Shown here piece by piece: positions 1-6,106 of a DNA stretch of 8,791 nucleotides (the first letter of the stretch is position 1; every line of letters begins with the position of its first letter). Origin of the DNA: Maribacter sp. (GTDB taxonomy: Bacteria; Bacteroidota; Bacteroidia; Flavobacteriales; Flavobacteriaceae); contig JAHHKH010000181.1 of assembly GCA_018679695.1 (NCBI GenBank), forward strand, positions 1-8,791, in the 5' to 3' direction. The position numbers were made by a program, and so were the translations under genes. Below the pieces are notes generated by a model, which saw only the letters and a program-made list of their open reading frames with translations, ran no database searches and was not told the DNA's origin.

Positions 1-52
1 TAGCATTCCAGGCGTTATCTGAAAAGTCAGTAGGCAGCAAAATATTCTTCAT
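1..52 (-). CDS. Universal stress protein (UspA family), N-terminal fragment
   Basis: The minus strand reads MKNILLPTDFSDNAWNA from an ATG at 52-50 to the window edge, 17 codons without a stop. This is the typical start of a UspA-family protein: a first beta strand (ILLPTD) followed by the acidic residue and Ser (D9, S11) that begin the nucleotide-binding fold, then the first helix. The rest of the gene lies outside the window, so neither its length nor its ATP-binding glycine motif can be checked. Universal stress proteins are cytoplasmic and help cells survive stress, growth arrest or oxygen limitation. The gene points the same way as the Crp/Fnr regulator and lies 156 bases downstream of it, but has its own candidate Fnr-type promoter, which suggests low-oxygen induction. 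The family call is fairly secure because this N-terminus is distinctive; the exact role is unknown. Confidence 0.8.
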   Translation of the reverse strand, partial: MKNILLPTDFSDNAWNA

Positions 53-76
53 TCCACTTTATCTTTTATAATGGGG

Positions 77-120
77 TAAAATTATCGGAAGAAAATCTGT
101 GAAACTATGACTTATGTCAG
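77..120 (-). promoter_or_regulatory. Candidate Crp/Fnr-activated promoter of the universal stress protein gene
   Basis: The palindrome TGACTTATGTCA occupies 108-119 (centre 113.5) and has the TGA-N6-TCA core recognised by Crp/Fnr proteins. Reading leftward on the minus strand, TAATTTTA at 84-77 matches five of the six fixed positions of the Bacteroidota -7 box TAnnTTTG. The box begins 29.5 bases from the operator centre, the same spacing as at the two other candidate promoters here. With the start site near 72, the operator sits at about -41.5 and the leader is about 20 bases. Operator and box are read directly; activation by the adjacent regulator is inferred. Confidence 0.6.
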
Positions 121-124
121 TTTT

Positions 125-160
125 TAAAAAAAGAGGGGAAGGCCTAAAACACAGGGCTTT
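125..160 (-). terminator. Weak terminator-like hairpin after the Crp/Fnr gene
   Basis: On the minus strand, about 50 bases past the regulator's stop codon, AAGCCCT and AGGCCTT (plus-strand 139-159) can pair as six base pairs with one C-C mismatch around a seven-base loop. A pyrimidine run with seven consecutive T follows. The stem is short and imperfect, so termination may be partial and some transcripts could continue into the stress-protein gene. Confidence 0.35.
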
Positions 161-208
161 TAGCAGTCAATAGCTAATTATTTACTTAATGTTGAAAGGT
201 GTTAAGTA

Positions 209-910
209 CTAGAATCCTTCTATCAGATCTTGAAGTAATTTTTCATCAACGACCCCAATTTTCTTGCCTGAGGTCTTGATCATACCTTTTTTCTTGAATT
301 CGGAAATAATACGAATAGCAGACTCTGTTGCCGTACCCACAACATTGGCAATATCCTCTCTAGAAAGGGCAAGGTTCAAAAATCCTTTCTCATCCTCTCC
401 ATAATTGCTTTTAAGATATAGGAACGCCTCTGCAATCCGCTGTTTCACGGTTTTTTGAGACATATTCACTATAACATCATCAGCCTCTTTAAGGTCATGG
501 GCCATATGCCGTAAAACTTCAACTGCAAAGTTAGGATTTTGATTTAGGGTATGCACAATACTGTCTTTCGGAATAAAACAGACTTCCATGTCGCTAACTG
601 CTACCGCGCTTAAGTTGGTAGATTCTTCAGCTATCACAGAACGTTGCCCAATAACCTCACCTTTACTGGCCAATTTCACAATCTGATCCTTACCATTCGC
701 ACTCAATTTTGAAAGCTTTGATACACCATCGCGAACACAAAAAACGCCATCCAATTTATCACCCTCCTCAAAAAGTGATTCACCCTTTTTAACCTTTTTG
801 GTGACCTTGGAATCCGAAACTTTTTTAAGTTCAGCCTTACTCATGGCGCGTAAATAATTGAATTGTCTTACGATACAATTCTCACATCTTGACTCTTCTC
901 CTTCTTCCAT
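209..910 (-). CDS. fnr: Crp/Fnr-family transcriptional regulator, probable oxygen-responsive activator of the cbb3 cluster
   Basis: A 233-residue cytoplasmic regulator. Residues about 20-130 form a cyclic-nucleotide-binding-type beta barrel (glycines at G43, G50, G62, G84, G88), followed by a dimerisation helix (about 127-155) and a winged helix-turn-helix (about 156-225). The recognition helix carries T-E-S-A-I-R (E196, R200); E and R at this spacing are the residues by which FNR and CRP read the TGA core, which matches the palindromes nearby. Cysteines are C9 and C12 (CENC), C58 and C111; C111 sits in an EVCFIP context resembling that of E. coli FNR Cys122. FNR uses four cysteines for its oxygen-sensing 4Fe-4S cluster, three of them N-terminal; here only two are N-terminal, so the cluster type is uncertain. 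The first ATG is preferred because a later start would lose CENC. The gene is divergent from ccoI. A redox or nitrosative-stress sensor of the same family is an alternative. Confidence 0.85.
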   Translation of the reverse strand: MEEGEESRCENCIVRQFNYLRAMSKAELKKVSDSKVTKKVKKGESLFEEGDKLDGVFCVRDGVSKLSKLSANGKDQIVKLASKGEVIGQRSVIAEESTNLSAVAVSDMEVCFIPKDSIVHTLNQNPNFAVEVLRHMAHDLKEADDVIVNMSQKTVKQRIAEAFLYLKSNYGEDEKGFLNLALSREDIANVVGTATESAIRIISEFKKKGMIKTSGKKIGVVDEKLLQDLIEGF

Positions 911-960
911 AAGGTATTATAGTTGTTCGCTTTGAATAATTCAATAAAAATATCGAAAAG

Positions 961-1004
961 ATGACAATTATCATATATATATTTGGTAAAGTTGTAAATA
1001 TTTG
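961..1004 (+). promoter_or_regulatory. Candidate Crp/Fnr-activated promoter of ccoI
   Basis: ATGACAATTATCAT at 961-974 is a near-perfect palindrome (centre 967.5) with the TGA-N6-TCA core; it matches seven of ten positions of the E. coli FNR consensus TTGAT-N4-ATCAA. AATATTTG at 997-1004 matches five of six fixed positions of TAnnTTTG and begins 29.5 bases after the operator centre. This puts the start site near 1009, the operator near -41.5 and the leader at about 18 bases before the ATG at 1027. A complete TATATTTG at 978-985 lies closer to the operator and is an alternative box. The site lies in the divergent gap and could also affect the regulator gene. Confidence 0.6.
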
Positions 1005-1026
1005 CGGTAGGTATAAGTAATTGTGA

Positions 1027-3402
1027 ATGGATAAAGTCAACTGTTATCACTGCGGTAACGATTGTGGAAACAAGCCCGTGGAATACGACGGGAAGAATTT
1101 CTGTTGCAATGGCTGTAAAACGGTATATGATATTTTTTCAACCAACGATTTATCCTATTATTACGATCTACAGGAATCGGCGGGATCAACCCCTACTATA
1201 GTTGAAGGCAAGTATGATTTTCTCAATCAAGCATCGATTATTGAAAAACTGTTGGAATTCAATGAGCATAATCTACAAATCATCAACCTGTATATACCCC
1301 ATATTCATTGTAGTTCCTGTATATGGATATTGGAAAATCTTAATAAGTTAAATGCGGCCATTAGTACTTCACAAGTTGATTTTCCAAAGAAAACCGTAAG
1401 GATTGTTTTTAATCCAGAAATACTAAACCTCAAAGAGCTTGTCATTTTATTGGCCAGGATCGGCTATGAGCCATACATCTCGCTCGATGATTTTGACAAA
1501 GGGGAAAAAAAGGTAGACCGTAGCCTAATCTATAAATTGGGGGTTGCGGGTTTTGCCTTTGGCAATGTCATGTTCCTTTCTTTTCCAGAATATTTTGAAG
1601 TTGATGAATTTTGGTTGGACCAATACAAAGGGGTTTTTCGATGGTTAATGTTCACGTTCTCATTGCCTGTGGTGCTTTACGCAGGGCAGGATTATCTAAT
1701 TTCGGCATATAAAGGAATACGTTCGAATATCCTGAATATAGATGTGCCAATTGCACTTGGAATTCTTGTACTTTTCATTCGAAGTACCCTTGAAATCATA
1801 TTCGACTGGGGAACGGGTTTTTTTGACAGTTTAACCGGACTGATATTCTTTCTACTGCTAGGTAAGTTTTTTCAACAGAAAACCTACTCATTCCTTTCAT
1901 TTGAGCGCGACTACAAGTCATACTTCCCCATCGCCATAACACGAATAAATAGCAGGAACAAGGAGGAAACTGTGCAGGTCTATGATATTAAAAAGGGGGA
2001 CAGATTACTTATTAGAAATGAAGAATTGATACCTGTGGACGGCATTCTCATTAATGGAAGGGCTCAAATCGACTATAGTTTCGTAACCGGGGAATCAGAG
2101 CCCGTTTTTAAGGAATCGGGTGATAAAATCTATGCCGGTGGCAAACAGCTGGCTGGGGCCATTGAGATGGATGTTTTGAAATCGGTGTCCCAGAGTTATT
2201 TGACCCAATTATGGAGCAATACCGTTTTTAGTGACAAAGAAGGTAGTAAGTTCCAAACACTCACCGATAGTATTGGCAAACGTTTTACATGGGCCGTTTT
2301 GACCATAGCTTTTGTGGCAACCGCCTTCTGGTTGTATAATGATAGCAGTAAGGCAATGAACGTTTTTACCGCAGTGCTCATCATTGCATGTCCATGTGCC
2401 ATTGCCTTGGCAGCGCCTTTTACTCTGGGTAATATGCTTCGTATTTTTGGTCGTAGAAAATTCTATTTAAAAGACACACAAACGATAGAACAACTGGCCC
2501 AGATCGATACGGCAATTTTCGATAAAACGGGGACGATAACCACTACCCAAAAAAGTAGTGCAGCTTATGAGGGTATGCGCCTTTCAGCTGAGGAAGAATC
2601 GCTCTTGAAAAACACATTACGAGCTTCAAACCACCCTCTGAGTCGAACCTTGTATGATATGTTGGCCGAACATAATATCGTACCTCTCGATGAATACCAA
2701 GAACATTTAGGCCAAGGTTTGGAAGGGAAAAAAGACGAAGATCATATTAAAATCGGATCAGCTGATTTCGTGGGCAATCTTGCGGATTCAGACCCTCAAA
2801 ATACATCGGTACATATTAGCAGTAATAATGCTTATAAAGGACGGTTCGTATTTAACAATCATTACCGTGAAGGTGTTTCCAGGGTATTTAATGAAATGAA
2901 AGGTGATTTGGACCTGGCCATTTTATCGGGCGATAATGAAGGTGAGAAAGCAAGACTCGAAAAAATATTGCCCAAACTAACACCGCTGTATTTCAACCAG
3001 AAACCAAATGATAAATTGGAATTCATCAAATCACTCCAAGACCAAGGCAAAAAGGTGATGATGGTAGGTGACGGACTGAATGATGCTGGGGCTTTGGCAC
3101 AGAGTAATGTTGGTATTGCAATATCGGAAAACGTAAATGTATTTTCACCGGCCTGCGATGGAATACTTGATGCCTCAAAATTTGAACAGGTATACAAATA
3201 CATTATTGCATCAAGAAAAGCCATGGGAATCATTAAATGGAGTTTTCTATTATCATTGTTATATAATATTATAGGATTGTATTTTGCGGTTACCGGACAA
3301 TTGGAACCTGTAATCGCAGCAATTTTAATGCCTTTAAGTTCTATAAGCGTGGTCGGGTTCACGACACTGGCCACAAATTTTTTAGGGAAAAAATTAATTT
3401 AA
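1027..3402 (+). CDS. ccoI: CcoI-type copper-transporting P1B ATPase for cbb3 oxidase assembly
   Basis: A 791-residue membrane ATPase of the CcoI/FixI/CtpA type, which moves copper out of the cytoplasm for the CuB site of the oxidase. In order: an N-terminal cysteine-rich domain (C6, C9, C13, C26, C27, C30); a heavy-metal-associated domain with CSSC at 95-98; four membrane helices (about 168-285); the actuator TGES at 354-357; two helices, the second with the copper motif CPC at 455-457; the phosphorylation motif DKTGT at 499-503 (D499); the HP motif at 536-537; GDGLND at 681-686; and two C-terminal helices with MPLSS. All catalytic motifs are intact. It has its own candidate promoter and ends 74 bases before ccoS. 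The ATG at 1027 keeps the cysteine-rich domain. CopA is the main alternative, but the N-terminal domain and the neighbours favour CcoI. Confidence 0.95.
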   Translation: MDKVNCYHCGNDCGNKPVEYDGKNFCCNGCKTVYDIFSTNDLSYYYDLQESAGSTPTIVEGKYDFLNQASIIEKLLEFNEHNLQIINLYIPHIHCSSCIWILENLNKLNAAISTSQVDFPKKTVRIVFNPEILNLKELVILLARIGYEPYISLDDFDKGEKKVDRSLIYKLGVAGFAFGNVMFLSFPEYFEVDEFWLDQYKGVFRWLMFTFSLPVVLYAGQDYLISAYKGIRSNILNIDVPIALGILVLFIRSTLEIIFDWGTGFFDSLTGLIFFLLLGKFFQQKTYSFLSFERDYKSYFPIAITRINSRNKEETVQVYDIKKGDRLLIRNEELIPVDGILINGRAQIDYSFVTGESEPVFKESGDKIYAGGKQLAGAIEMDVLKSVSQSYLTQLWSNTVFSDKEGSKFQTLTDSIGKRFTWAVLTIAFVATAFWLYNDSSKAMNVFTAVLIIACPCAIALAAPFTLGNMLRIFGRRKFYLKDTQTIEQLAQIDTAIFDKTGTITTTQKSSAAYEGMRLSAEEESLLKNTLRASNHPLSRTLYDMLAEHNIVPLDEYQEHLGQGLEGKKDEDHIKIGSADFVGNLADSDPQNTSVHISSNNAYKGRFVFNNHYREGVSRVFNEMKGDLDLAILSGDNEGEKARLEKILPKLTPLYFNQKPNDKLEFIKSLQDQGKKVMMVGDGLNDAGALAQSNVGIAISENVNVFSPACDGILDASKFEQVYKYIIASRKAMGIIKWSFLLSLLYNIIGLYFAVTGQLEPVIAAILMPLSSISVVGFTTLATNFLGKKLI

Positions 3403-3412
3403 TCCATAAAAC

Positions 3413-3443
3413 CTGACAAAAGTCATTTTTTGGACTTTTTCAG
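3413..3443 (+). other. Hairpin between ccoI and ccoS overlapping a Crp/Fnr operator
   Basis: CTGACAAAAGTC (3413-3424) pairs with GACTTTTTCAG (3433-3443): eleven base pairs with one bulged C and an eight-base loop. It follows the ccoI stop codon by ten bases and has no T-run directly after it, so it is not a standard intrinsic terminator. In a ccoI read-through transcript it could pause polymerase or protect an mRNA end. Its left arm contains the TGAC-AAAA-GTCA operator. The pairing is seen directly; the function is inferred. Confidence 0.5.
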
Positions 3444-3456
3444 CAATGTAGTTTTA
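3414..3456 (+). promoter_or_regulatory. Candidate Crp/Fnr-activated main promoter of the ccoS-NOQPGH operon
   Basis: TGACAAAAGTCA at 3414-3425 (centre 3419.5) is a perfect TGAC-N4-GTCA palindrome, the same half-sites as ahead of the stress-protein gene. TAGTTTTA at 3449-3456 matches five of six fixed positions of TAnnTTTG and begins 29.5 bases after the operator centre. A start site near 3461 puts the operator at about -41.5 and leaves a leader of about 16 bases before the ccoS ATG at 3477. This would let the structural genes be expressed independently of, and more strongly than, ccoI. Confidence 0.65.
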
Positions 3457-3476
3457 CGGCGAAATTCAGGTAAGGT

Positions 3477-3683
3477 ATGAGTGTTATTTATGTGTTATTG
3501 ACCATTAGCATTGTTGTAGCTATAATCTTTTTCACAGCATTTATTATTTCGGTCAGAAGTGGGCAGTACGATGACTCGTATACCCCGTCTGTCCGTATGC
3601 TTTTTGAAGATGAATTGGTCAAACCTGATCAAGGGATGAACAAAGATATTCCGGACGACAAAATCGAAAACAAGAATAAATAA
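3477..3683 (+). CDS. ccoS: CcoS, cbb3 oxidase maturation protein
   Basis: A 68-residue protein with one N-terminal membrane helix (about residues 3-25, starting M-S-V-I-Y-V-L-L), then the family-typical stretch with S-G-Q-Y-D-D and R-M-L-F-E-D (about 28-46), and a charged tail rich in D, K and N. CcoS is required for a functional heme-copper centre in CcoN; without it the oxidase assembles but lacks cofactors (known from Rhodobacter). Length and layout are normal for the family. It is first in the operon behind the candidate promoter, with GGTAAGGT just upstream of the ATG as a possible weak ribosome-binding site, and lies 32 bases ahead of ccoNO. Confidence 0.93.
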   Translation: MSVIYVLLTISIVVAIIFFTAFIISVRSGQYDDSYTPSVRMLFEDELVKPDQGMNKDIPDDKIENKNK

Positions 3684-3715
3684 ATCCAACTAAATAAAAG
3701 TCAAAAATTCGAATT

Positions 3716-5908
3716 ATGGAAGTACAACAGTTTTATTACGATAATAAAATCGTAAAAAAATTCATTTATGCAACTATGCTTTGGGGAATTGTAGGGATGT
3801 CAGTAGGACTGATACTGGCCTTTATGTTTCTTTTTCCCAATATGACCGACGGTATATCCTGGTTGAGTTTTGGTCGTTTAAGACCACTACATACCAATGC
3901 CGTGATCTTCGCCTTTGTAGGTAATGCCATGTTTGCAGGGGTATACTATTCAACGCAACGATTATTGAAGGCCAGAATGTTCAATGATACTTTAAGCAAC
4001 ATTAATTTCTGGGGGTGGCAATTGATTATCGTAGCAGCAGCATTGACGCTTCCCTTGGGCTATACGACCTCAAAGGAATATGCTGAATTGGAGTGGCCAA
4101 TTGATATTGCCATTACACTCATTTGGGTAGTTTTTGCGTGGAACTTCATTGGTACGCTCTTAAAAAGAAGACAACGTCATTTGTACGTAGCTATATGGTT
4201 CTATTTGGCGACCATTGTAACCGTTGCAGTGCTTCATATATTCAATAGTCTGGAACTTCCGGTAAATGCCTTAAAAAGTTATTCTGTGTATGCCGGGGTA
4301 CAGGATGCGTTGGTGCAATGGTGGTACGGTCATAATGCAGTCGCATTCTTCTTAACCACACCATTTTTAGGTCTGATGTACTATTTCGTACCTAAAGCTG
4401 CGAACAGACCGGTTTATTCTTATCGATTGTCGATCGTTCATTTTTGGTCTTTGATTTTCATATACATCTGGGCAGGGCCTCACCATTTATTGTATTCTGC
4501 CCTTCCTGATTGGGCACAGAATTTAGGTGTTGCCTTTTCAGTAATGCTGATTGCCCCTTCTTGGGGAGGTATGATCAATGGATTATTAACCCTACGTGGT
4601 GCCTGGGATAAAGTTCGAACAGATCCAACCTTGAAATTTATGGTAGTTGCAATTACCGGTTATGGTATGGCAACCTTCGAAGGGCCAATGCTTTCACTTA
4701 AAAACGTGAACGCCATAGCACACTTTAGTGACTGGATCATTGCACACGTGCATGTAGGTGCATTGGCATGGAACGGTTTCTTGACCTTTGGTATGATCTA
4801 TTGGTTGGTTCCTAAAATGTTCAAGACCCGATTATTTTCCACTGGATTGGCCAACTTCCACTTCTGGATCGGAACCCTGGGTATTATTCTTTATGCCTTA
4901 CCCATGTATGTAGCAGGATTTACACAGGCCTTGATGTGGAAAGATTTTAATCCGGATGGTACATTGGCTTACGGTAACTTCCTCGAAACCGTGAATGAAA
5001 TCATACCGATGTATTGGATGCGGGCCATTGGTGGTAGTTTATACATTGTTGGTGCCATTGTAATGATTTATAATGTTGTTGTTACCATAAGATCAGGAAG
5101 CAAAGTAGAAGATGAATTGGCAGAAGCGGCTGCTTTAACAAGGGTTTCTAAAAGTAGAACCGCGGGAGAGACTTTCCACACTTGGTTAGAGCGCAAGCCA
5201 ATTCAATTGACCATTTTAGCGACCGTAGCTATTTTAATAGGCGGTATTGTCCAAATCATCCCAACAATCTTGGTCAAATCGAATATCCCAACGATTACAA
5301 GTGTAAAACCGTATACACCACTGGAATTGGAAGGTAGGGATCTTTACATCCGCGAAGGTTGTGTGGGTTGCCACTCTCAAATGGTGCGACCTTTTAGAAG
5401 TGAGGTCGAGCGATATGGCGAATATGCCAAAGCAGGTGAGTTTGTTTATGACCACCCATTCTTATGGGGCAGTAAACGTACTGGTCCAGATTTATTACGT
5501 GTTGGTGGTAAATATGCCGATAGTTGGCACTTTAATCATATGTACGATCCGCAAAGTACCTCATCAGGTTCTATTATGCCAGCCTACCAGTGGTTAGTGC
5601 GCGATAAGCACAATCGCAGCGAAATACAGGATAAGATGGAGGTCATGGTAAGCCTAGGGGTACCTTATACCGCTGATGATATTGCCAGTGCACCGACATC
5701 AATGGAAGAACAGGCAACGGCAATTGTTGATAGGCTTAAGGAAGATCCTGATTTGAAAAGGGCCTTTGAGGAAAATGAAAAATCATTGGGTGCCGATTAC
5801 ATCCCCATGAAAGATCGCGAAATCGTTGCGATGATAGCTTATCTACAGCGATTGGGAACCGATATCAAAGTCAAGGAAACCGGAGAACTTTTAACTGAAA
5901 ACAAGTAA
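3716..5908 (+). CDS. ccoNO: CcoN–CcoO fusion, cbb3 oxidase catalytic subunit joined to a monoheme cytochrome c subunit
   Basis: A 730-residue fusion of the two core subunits. Residues about 1-475 are CcoN, the multi-helix heme-copper subunit that reduces oxygen to water: H59 is the expected low-spin heme b ligand, H206 with H256-H257 the CuB ligands, Y250 the tyrosine that cross-links to H206 in cbb3 oxidases, and H344/H346 (H-V-H) the ligands of hemes b3 and b. After a cytoplasmic linker (about 460-490), a membrane anchor near 495-517 begins CcoO, with one heme c site CVGCH at 549-553 and a Met in S-I-M-P-A-Y (M621) as the likely axial ligand. The reading frame is open across the join, with no leftover ccoO start or gap, so this is a true fusion, an arrangement familiar in Bacteroidota. 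All active-site residues are present. The start at 3716 keeps the N-terminal segment before helix 1. Confidence 0.97.
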   Translation: MEVQQFYYDNKIVKKFIYATMLWGIVGMSVGLILAFMFLFPNMTDGISWLSFGRLRPLHTNAVIFAFVGNAMFAGVYYSTQRLLKARMFNDTLSNINFWGWQLIIVAAALTLPLGYTTSKEYAELEWPIDIAITLIWVVFAWNFIGTLLKRRQRHLYVAIWFYLATIVTVAVLHIFNSLELPVNALKSYSVYAGVQDALVQWWYGHNAVAFFLTTPFLGLMYYFVPKAANRPVYSYRLSIVHFWSLIFIYIWAGPHHLLYSALPDWAQNLGVAFSVMLIAPSWGGMINGLLTLRGAWDKVRTDPTLKFMVVAITGYGMATFEGPMLSLKNVNAIAHFSDWIIAHVHVGALAWNGFLTFGMIYWLVPKMFKTRLFSTGLANFHFWIGTLGIILYALPMYVAGFTQALMWKDFNPDGTLAYGNFLETVNEIIPMYWMRAIGGSLYIVGAIVMIYNVVVTIRSGSKVEDELAEAAALTRVSKSRTAGETFHTWLERKPIQLTILATVAILIGGIVQIIPTILVKSNIPTITSVKPYTPLELEGRDLYIREGCVGCHSQMVRPFRSEVERYGEYAKAGEFVYDHPFLWGSKRTGPDLLRVGGKYADSWHFNHMYDPQSTSSGSIMPAYQWLVRDKHNRSEIQDKMEVMVSLGVPYTADDIASAPTSMEEQATAIVDRLKEDPDLKRAFEENEKSLGADYIPMKDREIVAMIAYLQRLGTDIKVKETGELLTENK

Positions 5909-5911
5909 GCC

Positions 5912-6106
5912 ATGTTGAAATTCGTAAAAAACCATATGGAAAGTATAGAGGGCATAGCCACCTATCCCATGATATCATTACTCATATTCTTTATCTTTTT
6001 TGCACTGCTTTTTTGGTGGGTTTTCACCGCTCGCAAAGAGTATATTAAAGAAGTAAGCGAGATACCCTTAGAAGATAACAACCAAAATAATAAACAAGCA
6101 TTATGA
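5912..6106 (+). CDS. ccoQ: CcoQ-like small cbb3 oxidase subunit
   Basis: A 64-residue protein with one central membrane helix (about 21-42, rich in I, L, F and ending F-W-W-V-F), followed by a T-A-R-K-E-Y-I-K basic patch and a polar tail rich in N, Q and E. This matches the CcoQ/FixQ layout; in other bacteria CcoQ stabilises the CcoNO–CcoP contact. Sequence similarity in this family is low, so the call rests on size, topology and position: it starts three bases after the ccoNO stop and its stop overlaps the ccoP start in an ATGA at 6103-6106, which suggests translational coupling. Confidence 0.85.
   Translation: MLKFVKNHMESIEGIATYPMISLLIFFIFFALLFWWVFTARKEYIKEVSEIPLEDNNQNNKQAL

Noticed and set aside
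945..952. TATTTTTA on the minus strand as a -7 box for the regulator gene
   Set aside because: It matches five of six positions of TAnnTTTG, but in sequence this AT-rich such matches are expected by chance. No -33 element is found at the right distance and the operator centre is only 15.5 bases away, which breaks the spacing seen at the other three promoters. Negative autoregulation remains possible but is not supported enough to annotate.
2862..3374. A 170-codon open frame on the minus strand inside ccoI
   Set aside because: It lies fully opposite the strongly conserved GDGLND and C-terminal helix region of ccoI. It has no recognisable domain, and its hydrophobic and Ser/Pro-rich character is what antisense reading of such DNA gives.
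3413..3443. The ccoI–ccoS hairpin as a standard intrinsic terminator
   Set aside because: No T-run follows the right arm; the next bases are mixed (GCAATGTAG). It is kept as a hairpin of unknown function.
3684..3715. A possible separate promoter between ccoS and ccoNO
   Set aside because: The 32-base gap has no TGA-N6-TCA palindrome and no convincing TAnnTTTG box, so ccoNO is best seen as read from the ccoS promoter.
5361..5597. A 78-codon plus-strand frame inside the CcoO part of ccoNO
   Set aside because: It overlaps the heme c domain in another frame, shows no family motif, and the CcoO frame with CVGCH and the axial Met is clearly the coding one.
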